Counted from the first letter of the stretch, positions 9,473-19,483 are shown. The stretch is DNA of 64,000 nt from JAFAXD01 sp963833605 (GCA_963833605.1 CAWHYZ010000027.1:62001-126000), one strand, 5' to 3'. The notes: a model not told the origin generated them from the sequence alone. Numbers and translations are program-made.

Positions 9473-10283
9473 TCACTCCCAACTGCTACCCCTGAACTCA
9501 ACCACCTTGCGATAGAGATGCCAGGTCGAATGACCGAGGATCGGCATCACGATGGCGAGGCCGAAGAAGAACGGCAGCGAACCTATGGCCAGCAGCACCG
9601 CCACGATCAGGCCCCACGCAGCCAGGGTCAGCGGATTCTTCGCAACCGCCCGCACCGAGGTCCACAACGCCACCGCGGCGCCGACATCGCGGTCGAGCAG
9701 CAGCGGGAACGATACGACGCTGATCACCAGCACGAGTACCGCGTAGAGGAAACCAACACCATTGCCGAGGAGAATGAGCGTCCAGCCAGCCTTGGTAGTG
9801 AGCACCTCGCGCCCAAAGGCCGTGATCGAGGTCGGCGCCAGCACGCCGAATAGCGATTGATAGATCATTTGCGCAGTCGCCAACCAAGCCAGGAAGATCA
9901 GCATCAACAAGACGCCGAGGGCGACGATGGCACCAAACGAGGGCGACTTGCGCACGTCAAAGACGTAGAGTCCAATGAGTGTCGAGCCCTTGCTCGCGTC
10001 GGCGGCTGAGCTCGTAGAGGCCGACCGCGGCCAGTGGACCGACGAGCGCAAAGCCGGTGGCGAGCGGGTAGAGCAGGGGCAGCACATCGTAACCGAACGC
10101 AAGCCGTGCCAGGATGAAGCCGACGATCGGATAGAGCAGGCTGAGAAAAATGACATGGCTTGGCATCGCGGCAAAATCGTCAAGACCGTGCGCGAGTGCA
10201 TCCCTGAGATCCGCGAATCCGATCTTGCGAATGGTGAGATGGACCGGGCTGTCGCTTGCGCCATTGATGACATGAAGCCCCAT
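9473..10283 (-). CDS. DUF2189 family integral membrane protein (one-base frameshift)
   Basis: Polytopic membrane protein of about 269 residues. The first frame begins MGLHVINGASDSPVHLTIRK and runs through LLYPLATGFALVGPLAAVGLYELSRRRE; the second continues DVRKSPSFGAIVALGVLL and ends with four or five more helices. Removing one base from the AAA at 9959-9961 gives the family pattern W-x5-V..SPS. The start at 10283 has GGAGG ten bases upstream, better than the ATG at 10331. Cytoplasmic-membrane protein of unknown role. Confidence 0.8.
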
Positions 10284-10494
10284 CGTCGTCGTGCCTCCAG
10301 TTGCGATCGTAGCGGCAATCGCTGACCGCATCCCGATCGTGTTATAGAACCGAAGTATGCCTCGCGCGCGCGGTTTGCTCCTTCACAAGTGGTTTTGCTC
10401 TTTCACAAACCCGTGCCGGGTTTTTTGCGCGTGGCAAGGCGGTTCGGGCAGTCGATCCGCAAAAGTACCACGAAACAAGTAAGGGAGACACGAT

Positions 10495-11200
10495 ATGCCC
10501 GAACGTCAAGGCGCTGTTCTTCGACGTTTTTGGCACGCTGGTGGATTGGCGAACCAGCATAGCGCGCGAAACCGAGGCGCTGCTCTGGCCGCTGGGCTAT
10601 TCCATCGACTGGCTGGCATTCGCGGATGCATGGCGCGGCGAATATCAACCGGCGATGGCGGAGATACGCGAGGGTCGCGCATCGTTTTGCAAGCTGGACG
10701 TGTTGCACCGCAAGAACCTCGAGCGGATTCTGCCGCGCTTCGCCCTTGAATCCGTTCCGCCGAACGTGCTTGCCGATCTCAATCTCGCCTGGCATCGCCT
10801 CGACGGCTGGCCGGACGCCGCTCCTGGGCTCATGCGCCTCAAGCGTAACTTCATAATCGCCCCGGTATCGAACGGAAATATTTCGCTGATGGTTGCGCTG
10901 GCGCGCCGCAACGGGTTTCCGTGGGACGTCATCCTGGGTTCCGAAATCGCCGGTGACTTCAAGCCAAAGCCACAGGTCTATTTCGCGGCCTGCGCGGCGC
11001 TCGATCTCGCCCCCGGCCAGTGCATGATGGTAGCGGCGCATTCGAGCGACCTTGCCGCCGCCGCAGCCTGCGGTCTGCGCACCGGATTTATTGCGCGCCC
11101 GAATGAATATGGGCCCGGCAAGGGATCCAAGGCCCCCAAGGGGCCAACGGACGTCGACGCCATCAGCGTGGAAGATCTCGCCGCCAAGCTCGGCGCCTAG
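10495..11200 (+). CDS. HAD-type haloacid dehalogenase, type II (one-base frameshift)
   Basis: HAD hydrolase of the 2-haloacid dehalogenase subgroup, about 234 residues. Motif I is KALFFDVFGTLVDW (nucleophile Asp), reached from the ATG at 10495 only if one C is removed from the CCC at 10498-10500. Motif II Ser is in IIAPVSNGN, motif III Lys in GDFKPKPQVY, motif IV in MVAAHSSDLAAAAACGL. These enzymes hydrolyse the carbon-halogen bond of 2-haloalkanoic acids, though some members act on other substrates. Convergent with the alpha/beta hydrolase gene, 3 bp apart. Confidence 0.85.
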
Positions 11201-11203
11201 CGG

Positions 11204-11953
11204 CTAAGGTGTATTACGCAGCAGGAAATCGCGCACGCATTGCGCCGAATAGACCTTGTGGTCTGGGCCACGCCAACGCTTCACGAGTTCGCCGCGAGGC
11301 GCGAGCCGCGCGAGCTCGTATCCGATCGCCAGCGGGTGCGCCAGGTCGGTACCGGGCAACACCAGCATCGGGATGGCGCAGCCAGCCACGAAATCGCGCG
11401 TCACGCTGAACACGAAATCGCTGCCGTATAGCCGCTCACCAAAACTGGTCAGGGCAGCTTCGTCGATCGTTGGGTTTTGCTCCTGCAGACGCTTCGCCCA
11501 GGCAGCAAACTCCTCGCGATAATGCGGGCCATTCTCGGCGCTGAGCCCGATCGGGTTCAGCAACACGGCGGCGGCGATCCGGCTGGGCGCGAGCTCGCAT
11601 AACGTCAGGCAGAAGGTCGCCCCGATGCAGCCACCGATCGTGTGGCAGCGCTCGATACCGAGATGATCCATGAGCGCCAGATGATCGTTGGCAAACGTGC
11701 GCCAGTCGTCGGTCGCCGCAACGGTGCCGTGGGATTTCCCGGCATTGCGCTGGTCCATGGCGATGACCCGGAAATGCCCAGCGAGCTCCGCTGTTGGATC
11801 CATCCAGGGCGGCGGGTTGGCCGGGTTGGCTGGGCTGCGATGCCAGAAGTCGACTTGCGAGCGATGTCCGCCCGGTGCAAACGCCAGGACCGGGAATCCG
11901 GATCCGAATTCCTCGTAGTAGATTTCAGCATCGGCAAGTTTGAGCGTCGGCAT
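11204..11953 (-). CDS. alpha/beta hydrolase with apparent Cys nucleophile
   Basis: 249-residue alpha/beta hydrolase. The fold is clear: PVLAFAPGGHRSQ oxyanion region, VIAMDQRNAGKS, nucleophile elbow GGCIGATF, acid loop LPGTDLAHP and a C-terminal His in GPDHKVY. The elbow has Cys109 where serine is usual (G-x-C-x-G), so the enzyme may be a thiol hydrolase like dienelactone hydrolase. The start at 11953 precedes the first strand directly. Substrate unknown. Confidence 0.8.
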   Translation of the reverse strand: MPTLKLADAEIYYEEFGSGFPVLAFAPGGHRSQVDFWHRSPANPANPPPWMDPTAELAGHFRVIAMDQRNAGKSHGTVAATDDWRTFANDHLALMDHLGIERCHTIGGCIGATFCLTLCELAPSRIAAAVLLNPIGLSAENGPHYREEFAAWAKRLQEQNPTIDEAALTSFGERLYGSDFVFSVTRDFVAGCAIPMLVLPGTDLAHPLAIGYELARLAPRGELVKRWRGPDHKVYSAQCVRDFLLRNTP

Positions 11954-12391
11954 GGGACCCTAGAGCGCATGACGCGGGCGTGACCCGTGATGTCAGGCGC
12001 AGCCTACTCGTATTCGACCTTCGATGTCCTTGCCCGTGTAGTGGGTCATCATCGAAACCCCGATCAGTGTAAGCACGCGGTAAACGGTAGAGCATCCGGC
12101 AATCACAATCGATGATCCGTGCTCGCGGTAGAGCCCGGCCGTTCTCGCCAAAAGAGCCTCTCATGGCCACGCTTATAGAGTTTGTTTTCAGGGAGCCGCT
12201 TGCAGCCTGCTTCATGTGTCCAGCCCAAGGATAGAGGTTACTGGGCCAGGCGTCCGGCGACGGCCATGGCGTTCTCCCGAGCGTTGAGCTGCGCTCAGCG
12301 CAGCAGGTGTTTCTGATACGATGCGCTCAAAGCAAATGCCGCAAGGGCGTGGCGTTGCGGCAATATTGGATTCCAACATCGGGAGCGCGCG
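11954..12391. other. intergenic region, nothing recognised
   Basis: About 440 bp between divergent hydrolase and enoyl-CoA hydratase genes. No convincing coding frame or RNA gene. It must contain both promoters. Confidence 0.4.
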
Positions 12392-13201
12392 ATGGCAGTC
12401 CGGACCGAGAAGCAGGATCTCGTTACCACGGTGATCATCGATCGCATCGACGCGCGCAATGCGGTTGATCACGCGACCGCCGATTTGTTGATGGAAGCGT
12501 TCGTGGATTTCGATGCGGATCCAAATGCACGCGTGGCCGTCTTCTGGGGCGCCGGGGGTGCGTTCTGCGCCGGCTATGATCTCAAATACGCGGCAACCTT
12601 GACCAACCCGGAAAAGTTCAAGCACGAACTCGCGGGTCGGCTCGCTTTTCCAGACCATGGTGCGGTCTCGCGCGGTCCAATGGGCCCGTCGCGGCTCGCG
12701 CTGTCGAAGCCGGTGATCGCCGCCGTCGAAGGGGCGGCCGTCGCGGGCGGCATGGAGCTCGCCCTCTGGTGCGACATGCGCGTGATGGCAGATGACGCGT
12801 TCTTCGGCGTTTACTGTCGGCGCTGGGGCATTCCGCTGATCGACGGCGGCACCGTACGATTGCCGCGCCTGGTCGGGATGGGGCGGGCCATGGACATTAT
12901 CCTAACCGGGCGCAAGGTGACGGCTGAGGAAGCGTTGCGTATCGGGCTGTGCGAGCGCGTCGTGCCGCGAGGCTCGGCCCGAGCTGCGGCCGAAGACCTG
13001 GCCCGCGAAATCGCGCGGTTTCCACAAGCGGCGGTTCGCGCCGACCGCCGCAGCGCCTATGCGAGTTTCGGCCTGGGCATCCAGGAGGCGCTGGAACGTG
13101 AATGGGCTGGCGGCATCGATGCGTTCGTACAGGAGGGGGCGAGCGGCGCCGCGCGCTTTGCGCAGGGGCGCGGACGACAGGGAGATTTCAAGGACATTTG
13201 A
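12392..13201 (+). CDS. enoyl-CoA hydratase/isomerase family protein
   Basis: 269-residue crotonase-fold enzyme. Oxyanion-hole motifs are GAFCAGYDLK (about residues 55-64) and AAVAGGMELALWCD (about 112-125), followed by the conserved RLPRLVGMGRAMDIILTGRKVTAEEA helix and the C-terminal trimerisation region. It would hydrate or isomerise an enoyl-CoA. A MaoC-type dehydratase lies 710 bp downstream on the same strand, suggesting acyl-CoA chemistry here. Confidence 0.88.
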   Translation: MAVRTEKQDLVTTVIIDRIDARNAVDHATADLLMEAFVDFDADPNARVAVFWGAGGAFCAGYDLKYAATLTNPEKFKHELAGRLAFPDHGAVSRGPMGPSRLALSKPVIAAVEGAAVAGGMELALWCDMRVMADDAFFGVYCRRWGIPLIDGGTVRLPRLVGMGRAMDIILTGRKVTAEEALRIGLCERVVPRGSARAAAEDLAREIARFPQAAVRADRRSAYASFGLGIQEALEREWAGGIDAFVQEGASGAARFAQGRGRQGDFKDI

Positions 13202-13267
13202 GCGGATGCTTTCCTATGGGATCTTCAGGAGCAAGCCGGCGATCCATTGCTTTGCCAGATGTGCAAC

Positions 13268-13804
13268 ATGAAGATCATCTCCGGGGGTCAGAGCGGCGTC
13301 GATCGCGCGGCGCTCGATGTGGCGATCACGCGTCGGATCGCCTATGCGGGATGGTGCCCCCGCGGCGGCTGGGCGGAGGATTTTCCCGATCCGCCCGGTT
13401 TGCTCCTCAAGTACCCGCAGCTCGTGGAAACCCCGCTCGCCGACCCGGCGCAGCGCACCGAACTGAACGTGCGCGATAGCCATGCGATCCTCATCGTTGT
13501 CGATGCAGCCGGAGTAACGGTTTCAAAGGGGACCACGCTGGCGGATGAACTGGCAGGGCGGTACCGCAGGCCGGTGCTCGTGATCGATCTCAACGAAGCC
13601 GATGCGGGGGCGCGCGCGGCTGCCTGGCTCGACCAGCAGGTCGCGACGTTTGGCGATGCGCTTGCTCTCGGCATCGGTGGGCCGCGCGAAAGCGAGGCTC
13701 CAGGCATCTACGAACGGGCAAAGGCGTTTCTTGCCGGGGTGCTGAAACATCCCCAGCCCCCGGACGGTGCAGGCATTCAGGCTCATGTCGACCGCGGGCC
13801 TTGA
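13268..13804 (+). CDS. putative molybdenum carrier (Rossmann-like) protein
   Basis: About 178 residues starting MKIISGGQSGVDRAALDVA, the signature of the putative molybdenum carrier family related to the SLOG/LOG fold. Later motifs are WCPRGGWAEDF and NVRDSHAILIVV, with VSKGTTLADELA contacting a nucleotide or cofactor in relatives. I prefer the ATG at 13268 because the family begins at MKIISGGQ; upstream ATGs at 13247 and 13259 lack conservation. No molybdoenzyme is nearby, so the role here is unclear. Confidence 0.8.
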   Translation: MKIISGGQSGVDRAALDVAITRRIAYAGWCPRGGWAEDFPDPPGLLLKYPQLVETPLADPAQRTELNVRDSHAILIVVDAAGVTVSKGTTLADELAGRYRRPVLVIDLNEADAGARAAAWLDQQVATFGDALALGIGGPRESEAPGIYERAKAFLAGVLKHPQPPDGAGIQAHVDRGP

Positions 13805-13910
13805 TACGATCCGCTGCGACACAGATCACTCTCGCATTGGCCCGCGCCTATTCCACCTACCAAGCCTATTTCGGATTTCGCAGCCGCCCCATCCGGGCTA
13901 CGTTGCGGTC

Positions 13911-14366
13911 ATGCTCGAATTGCGCACGCTATTTTTTGAGGATCTCTCGGTCGGGATGACCGAGACGTTGATGAAGACCGTCGCGTCCTCGGACGTGATC
14001 GGGTTCGCACAACTGACCGGTGACCGTAATCCGATCCATCTCTCGGAACATTTCGCCGCCAAGACCGCGTTCGGCAAGCGGATTGCCCATGGGCTCTACA
14101 CTGCCAGCCTGATCTCGGCGGTGCTGGGCACGCGGCTGCCGGGTCCGGGGGCCGTCTATGTGTCGCAAACACTGAACTTCCGGGCGCCGGTTCGGATCGG
14201 CGATACCGTGGAGGTGACGGTGGCGGTCGCCGAGTTGTTTCCCGAGCGCCAGCGCGCGCGGCTCACCTGCATCTGCCGGGTCAAGAACGACATCGTCCTC
14301 GACGGCGAGGCGTTGGTGAAAGTGCCCTCGCTATTGGCCAAGGGGCGACCGCTGCCGAAGTTTTGA
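13911..14366 (+). CDS. MaoC-like (R)-specific enoyl-CoA hydratase
   Basis: Hot-dog-fold MaoC dehydratase, 151 residues. The signature with catalytic Asp/His is FAQLTGDRNPIHLSEHFA (about 40-57), then FGKRIAHGLYTASLISAVLG. Single-domain length is that of PhaJ-type (R)-enoyl-CoA hydratases, which link beta-oxidation to polyhydroxyalkanoate synthesis. The start ATG at 13911 begins the conserved fold; an upstream in-frame start at 13767 would add an unconserved 48-residue leader. Confidence 0.87.
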   Translation: MLELRTLFFEDLSVGMTETLMKTVASSDVIGFAQLTGDRNPIHLSEHFAAKTAFGKRIAHGLYTASLISAVLGTRLPGPGAVYVSQTLNFRAPVRIGDTVEVTVAVAELFPERQRARLTCICRVKNDIVLDGEALVKVPSLLAKGRPLPKF

Positions 14367-14476
14367 GGCGGGGCTATAACTTTTCCAGACCAGCCCTGGC
14401 CCGTCGTCGCAGCGGGTAAAGCTGCAGCCTATGCATCATTGCATGGTATTTCGCGCCTTAGATGCGGATTTGGCCG

Positions 14477-14573
14477 CCATAGATGAGAGTCGATGGCAAA
14501 TTTCATCATCTATGACAAGTCGCTGATATCAATGTATTTTTAACCTCAAAATCGTCATAGATGAGGAATTTTG
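14477..14573. repeat. three copies of an ATAGATGA element, two as a 20-bp inverted repeat
   Basis: In the AT-rich gap after the MaoC gene, CATAGATGAG occurs at 14478-14487, its reverse complement within CATCATCTATGAC at 14504-14516, and again within GTCATAGATGAGGAATTTTG at 14554-14573. The second and third copies match over about 18 of 20 bases as an inverted repeat with a 36-bp spacer. This could be a dyad operator, a terminator or part of a small mobile repeat. The rest of 14367-14823 has no recognised gene. Confidence 0.5.
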
Positions 14574-14705
14574 CGGGAGACGAGGAGCCGTCGTCGTTAA
14601 AGTAAAGTATGAACTGGAGCTATGCGCAATTCGCGGTGCTCAGCAGACGCAAGCTCAGCGCCCGCCGCGCTCCTGCAAGGCTTCGCGTGCCGCCCGGCCG
14701 AAAAT

Positions 14706-14737
14706 CTTCTGCAGGCTCTTGCTTCTGCAGGCTCTTG
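14706..14737. repeat. perfect 16-bp tandem duplication downstream of uvrA
   Basis: CTTCTGCAGGCTCTTG at 14706-14721 is repeated exactly at 14722-14737. On the minus strand the sequence just past the uvrA stop reads as a helical peptide (LAGTIGNIEKKLDGLTKSLQK); if one copy is removed, it continues IFGRAAREALQERGGR and stops. This may be a small decayed gene downstream of uvrA. No start codon is convincing. Confidence 0.5.
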
Positions 14738-14823
14738 GTCAGTCCATCGAGCTTTTTCTCGATGTTCCCGATTGTCCCTGCCAAGCCTTTGAGATCAACG
14801 CCATCGAGCCTTCCGCCGCGGCG

Positions 14824-17818
14824 TTACTCCGCCGCCACCACACCCTTCTTGCGGCCGGCGGCGCGGCGCGCCAGTACCGGCGCCAGGAACGCTCCGGTGT
14901 AGCTGCGCTTCACCTTCACGATGTCTTCCGGTGCGCCGACGGCCACGATCTCTCCGCCGCCGTCGCCGCCCTCAGGGCCGAGGTCGATCACCCAGTCTGC
15001 GGTCTTGATCACTTCCAGATTGTGCTCGATCACCACCACGGTGTTCCCCTGGTCCGTGAGTTCGTGCAACACGTCGAGCAGCTTGGCCACGTCGTGGAAA
15101 TGCAGGCCCGTTGTCGGCTCGTCCAGGATGTAGAGCGTGCGCCCGGTGGCGCGTTTACTGAGCTCCTTGGCGAGCTTCACGCGCTGCGCCTCGCCCCCGG
15201 AGAGCGTGGTCGCCTGCTGGCCGACATGGATGTAGCCGAGGCCCACGCGCTGCAGCGTTGTCAGGGTATCGCGCACCCGCGGAACCGCCTTGAAGAAGTC
15301 CTGCGCCTCGTCGACCGTCATGTCGAGCACGTCGGCGATCGACTTTGCTTTGAACGTCACCTCCAGGGTCTCGCGGTTATAGCGCTTACCCTTGCACACA
15401 TCGCAGGTGACATAGACGTTGGGCAGAAAGTGCATCTCGATTTTGATCACGCCGTCGCCTTGGCAGGCCTCGCAGCGCCCGCCCTTAACGTTGAACGAGA
15501 ACCGTCCCGGCTCGTAGCCGCGGGCGCGCGCCTCCGGCAGGCCGGCGAACCACTCGCGGATCGGCGTGAACGCACCCGTGTAGGTCGCCGGATTGCTGCG
15601 CGGCGTACGGCCGATCGGTGACTGATCGATGTCGATCACCTTGTCGAGGTGCTCGAGGCCCTCGATGCGATCGTGCGGGGCAGGGGCCTCGCTTGCGCCG
15701 TTAAGCCTGCGCGCTGTCGCTTTGTAGAGCGTGTCGATCAGCAGCGTGGATTTGCCTCCGCCGGAGACGCCGGCGACGCAGGTGAAGAGTCCAAGTGGAA
15801 TCTCGGCGGTGACGCCTTTGAGGTTATTGCCGCGTGCGCCGATCACTTTAAGGGTCCGCCGCAGATTAGGCGGGCGCCGCTCCGGAATATGCACGGAAAG
15901 CTCGCCCGAGAGATATTTGCCCGTCCAGGACAGCGGTGCGGCGATCAGGTCCTCCACTTGGCCCTGTGTGATGATCTGGCCGCCATGGATGCCGGCGCCG
16001 GGGCCCACGTCGATCACGTGGTCGGCGGTCCGGATCGCATCCTCGTCGTGCTCGACCACCAACACCGTGTTGCCGAGATCGCGCAGCCGCTTGAGCGTTT
16101 CCAGGAGACGCGCGTTGTCGCGCTGATGCAGGCCGATCGAGGGTTCGTCGAGCACATATAGTACGCCCGTGAGCCCGGAGCCGATTTGAGAGGCAAGCCG
16201 GATGCGCTGGCTCTCGCCGCCGGATAGCGTGCCGGAGGCGCGCCCGAGCGTGAGATATTCGAGGCCGACGTTGACCAGGAAGCGCAACCGCTCGCGGATT
16301 TCCTTGAGCACGCGTCCGGCGATCTCGTTCTGCTTGGCGGTGAGGTGCTCGGGCAGCTCCGAGAACCATTCGCGGGCACGCTTGATCGACATATCGGCGA
16401 CCTCGCCGATATGCAGGCCCGCGATCTTGACGCACAGCGCCTCCGGTTTGAGCCGATGACCAGAACAAGCGGCGCAAGGGATGTCGGTGAAATACTTCGC
16501 CATATCCTCGCGCATCCACTCGCTTTCGGTCTCCTTCCAACGCCGCTCGAGGTTGGTGATCACGCCTTCGAACGGCTTCTTGGTTTCGTAGGAGCGCATG
16601 CCGTCGTCATAGACGAAGCGGATCGGGTCATCGCCGGAACCATAGAGGATGGCGTCCTGGGCCTTTTTGCTGAGGTCTTTCCACTTGGTGTCGAGGGTGA
16701 ATTTGTAGACCTTGGCCAGGGCCTCGAGCGTCTGAGTGTAGTAAGGCGAGGATGAACGCGACCATGGGGCGATCGCGCCGCGCCGCAAGGTCAGTTCGCG
16801 ATCCGGGATGATGAGGTCGGCGTCGATCTTCTGCTCGACCCCCAGCCCGCCACAGGCCGGACAGGCGCCGAACGGATTGTTGAACGAAAATAACCGCGGC
16901 TCGATTTCCGGAATGGTGAAGCCCGAGACCGGGCAGGCGAATTTCTCCGAGAACAGAAGGCGCTCGGGGCCGCTGCGGTCGTGGATTTTCGCGGTTTTCT
17001 TTTCCCTTCCGTCATGGCTAGGCTTATCCGCGCGGCGGCCCGGTGATGACGACGGCGTCGATGTGGCGCTCGGCGCATCCGCAAACTCCACCACCGCGAG
17101 CCCGTCCGCCAATTTGAGCGCGGTCTCAAACGACTCGGCGAGCCGCTGCGCGATGTCCTCTCGCACCACGATGCGGTCCACCACCACATCAATGTCGTGA
17201 TTGAACTTCTTGTCGAGCGCCGGCGCCTCGGTGATTTCGTAGAACGCGCCATCGATTTTGACGCGCTGGAACCCTTTCTTGAGCCACTCGGCCAACTCCT
17301 TGCGGTATTCGCCCTTGCGTCCGCGCGCCACCGGCGCCAGCAGATAGAGCCGAGTGCCCTCGGGCAGCGCCAGGACCCGATCGACCATCTGCGACACTGT
17401 CTGGCTTTCGATCGGGAGGCCGGTTGCGGGCGAGTAGGGAACGCCGATTCGCGCCCACAGGAGCCGCATGTAGTCGTAGATCTCGGTGACGGTGCCCACC
17501 GTCGAGCGCGGGTTACGCGAGGTCGTCTTCTGCTCGATCGAAATGGCCGGCGACAGGCCGTCGATCTGATCGACGTCCGGCTTCTGCATCATCTCCAGGA
17601 ACTGGCGGGCATAGGCGGAGAGCGATTTCAACGTAGCGGCGCTGGCCCTCGGCATAGATCGTATCGAACGCCAACGAGGACTTACCCGAGCCTGAGAGGC
17701 CAGTGAGCACGACCAACTGGTCGCGCGGAACCTCCACGTCGATGTTCTTGAGATTGTGCTCGCGCGCCCCACGAACGGCGATGACTTCGGCGGTCTCGGC
17801 GCTGGTCGAAACGGTCAT
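14824..17818 (-). CDS. uvrA: excinuclease ABC subunit A (one-base frameshift near N-terminus)
   Basis: DNA damage recognition ATPase of nucleotide excision repair, about 997 residues when joined. First ATPase module: Walker A GLSGSGKSSLAFDTIYAEGQ. Zinc-binding CPACGGLG; signature LSGGESQRIRLASQIG. Second module: Walker A GVSGGGKSTLLIDTLYK, zinc motif CEACQGDG..CDVCKGKRY, signature LSGGEAQRVKLAKELSKR. The frame breaks after RRYVE; removing one base of the TTT at 17626-17628 restores RRYVESLSAYARQF, which is invariant in UvrA. Start ATG at 17818. Divergent from ssb, with a LexA-type box between them, so SOS induction is likely. Confidence 0.96.
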
Positions 17819-18132
17819 TCATTGCTCGGTTTCCGCGCCCCGCAACGTAGTCAGCCGCGCTCGCCTTCGCCAGTGCACAAACGGCGCTGCGGCCCGCTGT
17901 ACACAAGGGCCGGCACAGCCGATTTGAAGTCCTTCGACGGTCGCGGCACGCCCGTTTAGCAGCGTCAAATCGAAAAGCGGCGTTAGAATCATAGAGTTGT
18001 TAGTGCCCCTTTGCTTTCCCAAGTTCGTGTCAGAGGGCCCGCCGCGACGTCTCCACGAACTTCGGAGGCGGAGCACCAGTGCAAACGGTGGCATCGAATC
18101 GGACCATTGCAACGGGCAATCTTGCATGCTAA

Positions 18133-18147
18133 GAACAAAAAGAGAAC
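18133..18147. promoter_or_regulatory. alphaproteobacterial LexA (SOS) box
   Basis: GAACAAAAAGAGAAC, an exact GAAC-N7-GAAC direct repeat; read on the uvrA strand it is GTTCTCTTTTTGTTC. The alphaproteobacterial LexA consensus is GTTC-N7-GTTC. It sits in the 518-bp gap (17819-18336) between divergent uvrA and ssb, 315 bp from uvrA and 190 bp from ssb. Nothing else in the gap looks coding. The consensus is established knowledge; LexA binding at this site is inferred. Confidence 0.8.
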
Positions 18148-18336
18148 ATAATGGAGCGCGTGGCCACGGCTGTGGATTGCGCGCAATGGGAATCACACCA
18201 TGTGTGGATGGACCGGATGATGCCCTTGCGGGGCAAGGCCAGCAGTCTAGGGTGGAGCGTAGTTTCAGCGGCGAAAGCTTTGGCAGTTTGAGCTTTGAAC
18301 CCGAGACAACGGGTTTAGGCGCATGGAGGCGCAAGC

Positions 18337-18825
18337 ATGGCTGGTTCAGTCAATAAAGTGATCTTGGTTGGCAATCTCGGGGCGGACCCGGAAGTGCGCC
18401 GCACGCAGGACGGCCGGCCGATCGTCAACCTGCGGGTCGCCACATCCGATACCTGGCGTGACAAGACGACGGGGGAGCGGCGTGAGCGCACCGAGTGGCA
18501 CCGGGTGGTGATTTTCAGCGAGGGGCTCGCCAAGGTGGCTGAGCAGTACCTCAAGAAGGGCTCGAAGGTTTATCTTGAAGGTTCGCTGCAGACCCGCAAG
18601 TGGCAGGATCAATCTGGTCAGGATCGGTATTCGACCGAAGTCGTCCTGCAGGGGTTCAACGCTGTGCTCACCATGCTCGACAAGGCGGGTGGTGGCGGCG
18701 AAGCAAGCTATGACAACGGCGAGTTTGGCTCGCAGGGGCCTGCACCGCGTGAGCGCAAGCCGGCCCTGGCGGGAGCCGCCGCGGGCGGCTCGCGCGGCGA
18801 CATGGACGACGAGATTCCATTCTGA
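18337..18825 (+). CDS. ssb: single-stranded DNA-binding protein
   Basis: 162 residues. N-terminal OB fold (about 1-110): SVNKVILVGNLGADPEVRRT, TEWHRVVIFSEGLAKVAEQYLKKGSKVYLEGSL, TEVVLQGFNAVLTML. The linker is Gly/Ala-rich and the C-terminal tip is MDDEIPF, the acidic peptide that recruits repair and replication partners. It tetramerises on single-stranded DNA. Divergent from uvrA and sharing the SOS-box intergenic region. Confidence 0.97.
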   Translation: MAGSVNKVILVGNLGADPEVRRTQDGRPIVNLRVATSDTWRDKTTGERRERTEWHRVVIFSEGLAKVAEQYLKKGSKVYLEGSLQTRKWQDQSGQDRYSTEVVLQGFNAVLTMLDKAGGGGEASYDNGEFGSQGPAPRERKPALAGAAAGGSRGDMDDEIPF

Positions 18826-18898
18826 AAAGCCGGTGAGGCGTACTATCCGTGCCTGTGACGGGGGCTGCCGCGCATTCACGCACAGGTGCTGAAGCGCG

Positions 18899-19381
18899 AT
18901 GATGGGGATCGAGTTTGCGTTCGCGCTCAAGTTCGTGCACGTGCTGGGCGCGTCGCTGCTGTTCGGCACCGGACTAGGCATCGCGTTCTTCACGTGGATG
19001 GCGCACCGCACCGGCGACGTAGCAACGGTTGCCGCGACCGCGCCGATCGTTGTTATTGCCGACACGGTCTTCACCGCGACGGCGGTTGTCGTGCTGCCGA
19101 TCTCGGGCGCGTTGCTGGCCTGGTCCATCGGCTATTCACTGCTCGACGGATGGATCGCGGCGTCGCTCATCCTCTACGTTCTTGTCGGTCTTTGCTGGCT
19201 GCCGGTGGTGTGGATCCAGATCCGGATGCGCGATCTGGCGCGCGCAGCGCGTGACCAACGTGCACCGCTGCCCGATGAGTACCGTCGCCTTTACGGCATC
19301 TGGTTCTGGCTCGGCTGGCCTGCGTTCCTCGGTGTGCTCCTGATCTTCGCTCTTATGATCTGGAAGCCGATCCTGTGGTAG
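18899..19381 (+). CDS. DUF2269 family integral membrane protein
   Basis: 160 residues with four predicted helices: FAFALKFVHVLGASLLFGTGLGIAFF, a segment around IVVIADTVFTATAVVVLP, ASLILYVLVGLCWLPVVW, and a C-terminal LGWPAFLGVLLIFALMIWKPILW. The conserved KxxHVLGA start and RLYGIWFWLGWPAF near the end are typical of DUF2269. Function unknown. It begins 73 bp after ssb but is probably transcribed separately. Confidence 0.82.
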   Translation: MMGIEFAFALKFVHVLGASLLFGTGLGIAFFTWMAHRTGDVATVAATAPIVVIADTVFTATAVVVLPISGALLAWSIGYSLLDGWIAASLILYVLVGLCWLPVVWIQIRMRDLARAARDQRAPLPDEYRRLYGIWFWLGWPAFLGVLLIFALMIWKPILW

Positions 19382-19483
19382 TCTCGCCGTCATTGCGGTG
19401 AGCCGTAGGCGGATCGGCGCTTGCGCCGTCCGGACACAGGCTCAGCAGCAGGTCCGGAATGACAAAGGGCCGGGAGGACTTCA

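Noticed and set aside
97..11200. Frameshifted genes as pseudogenes
   Set aside because: The same type of one-base break hits gyrA and uvrA, and each gene is otherwise intact, so sequence error is more likely.
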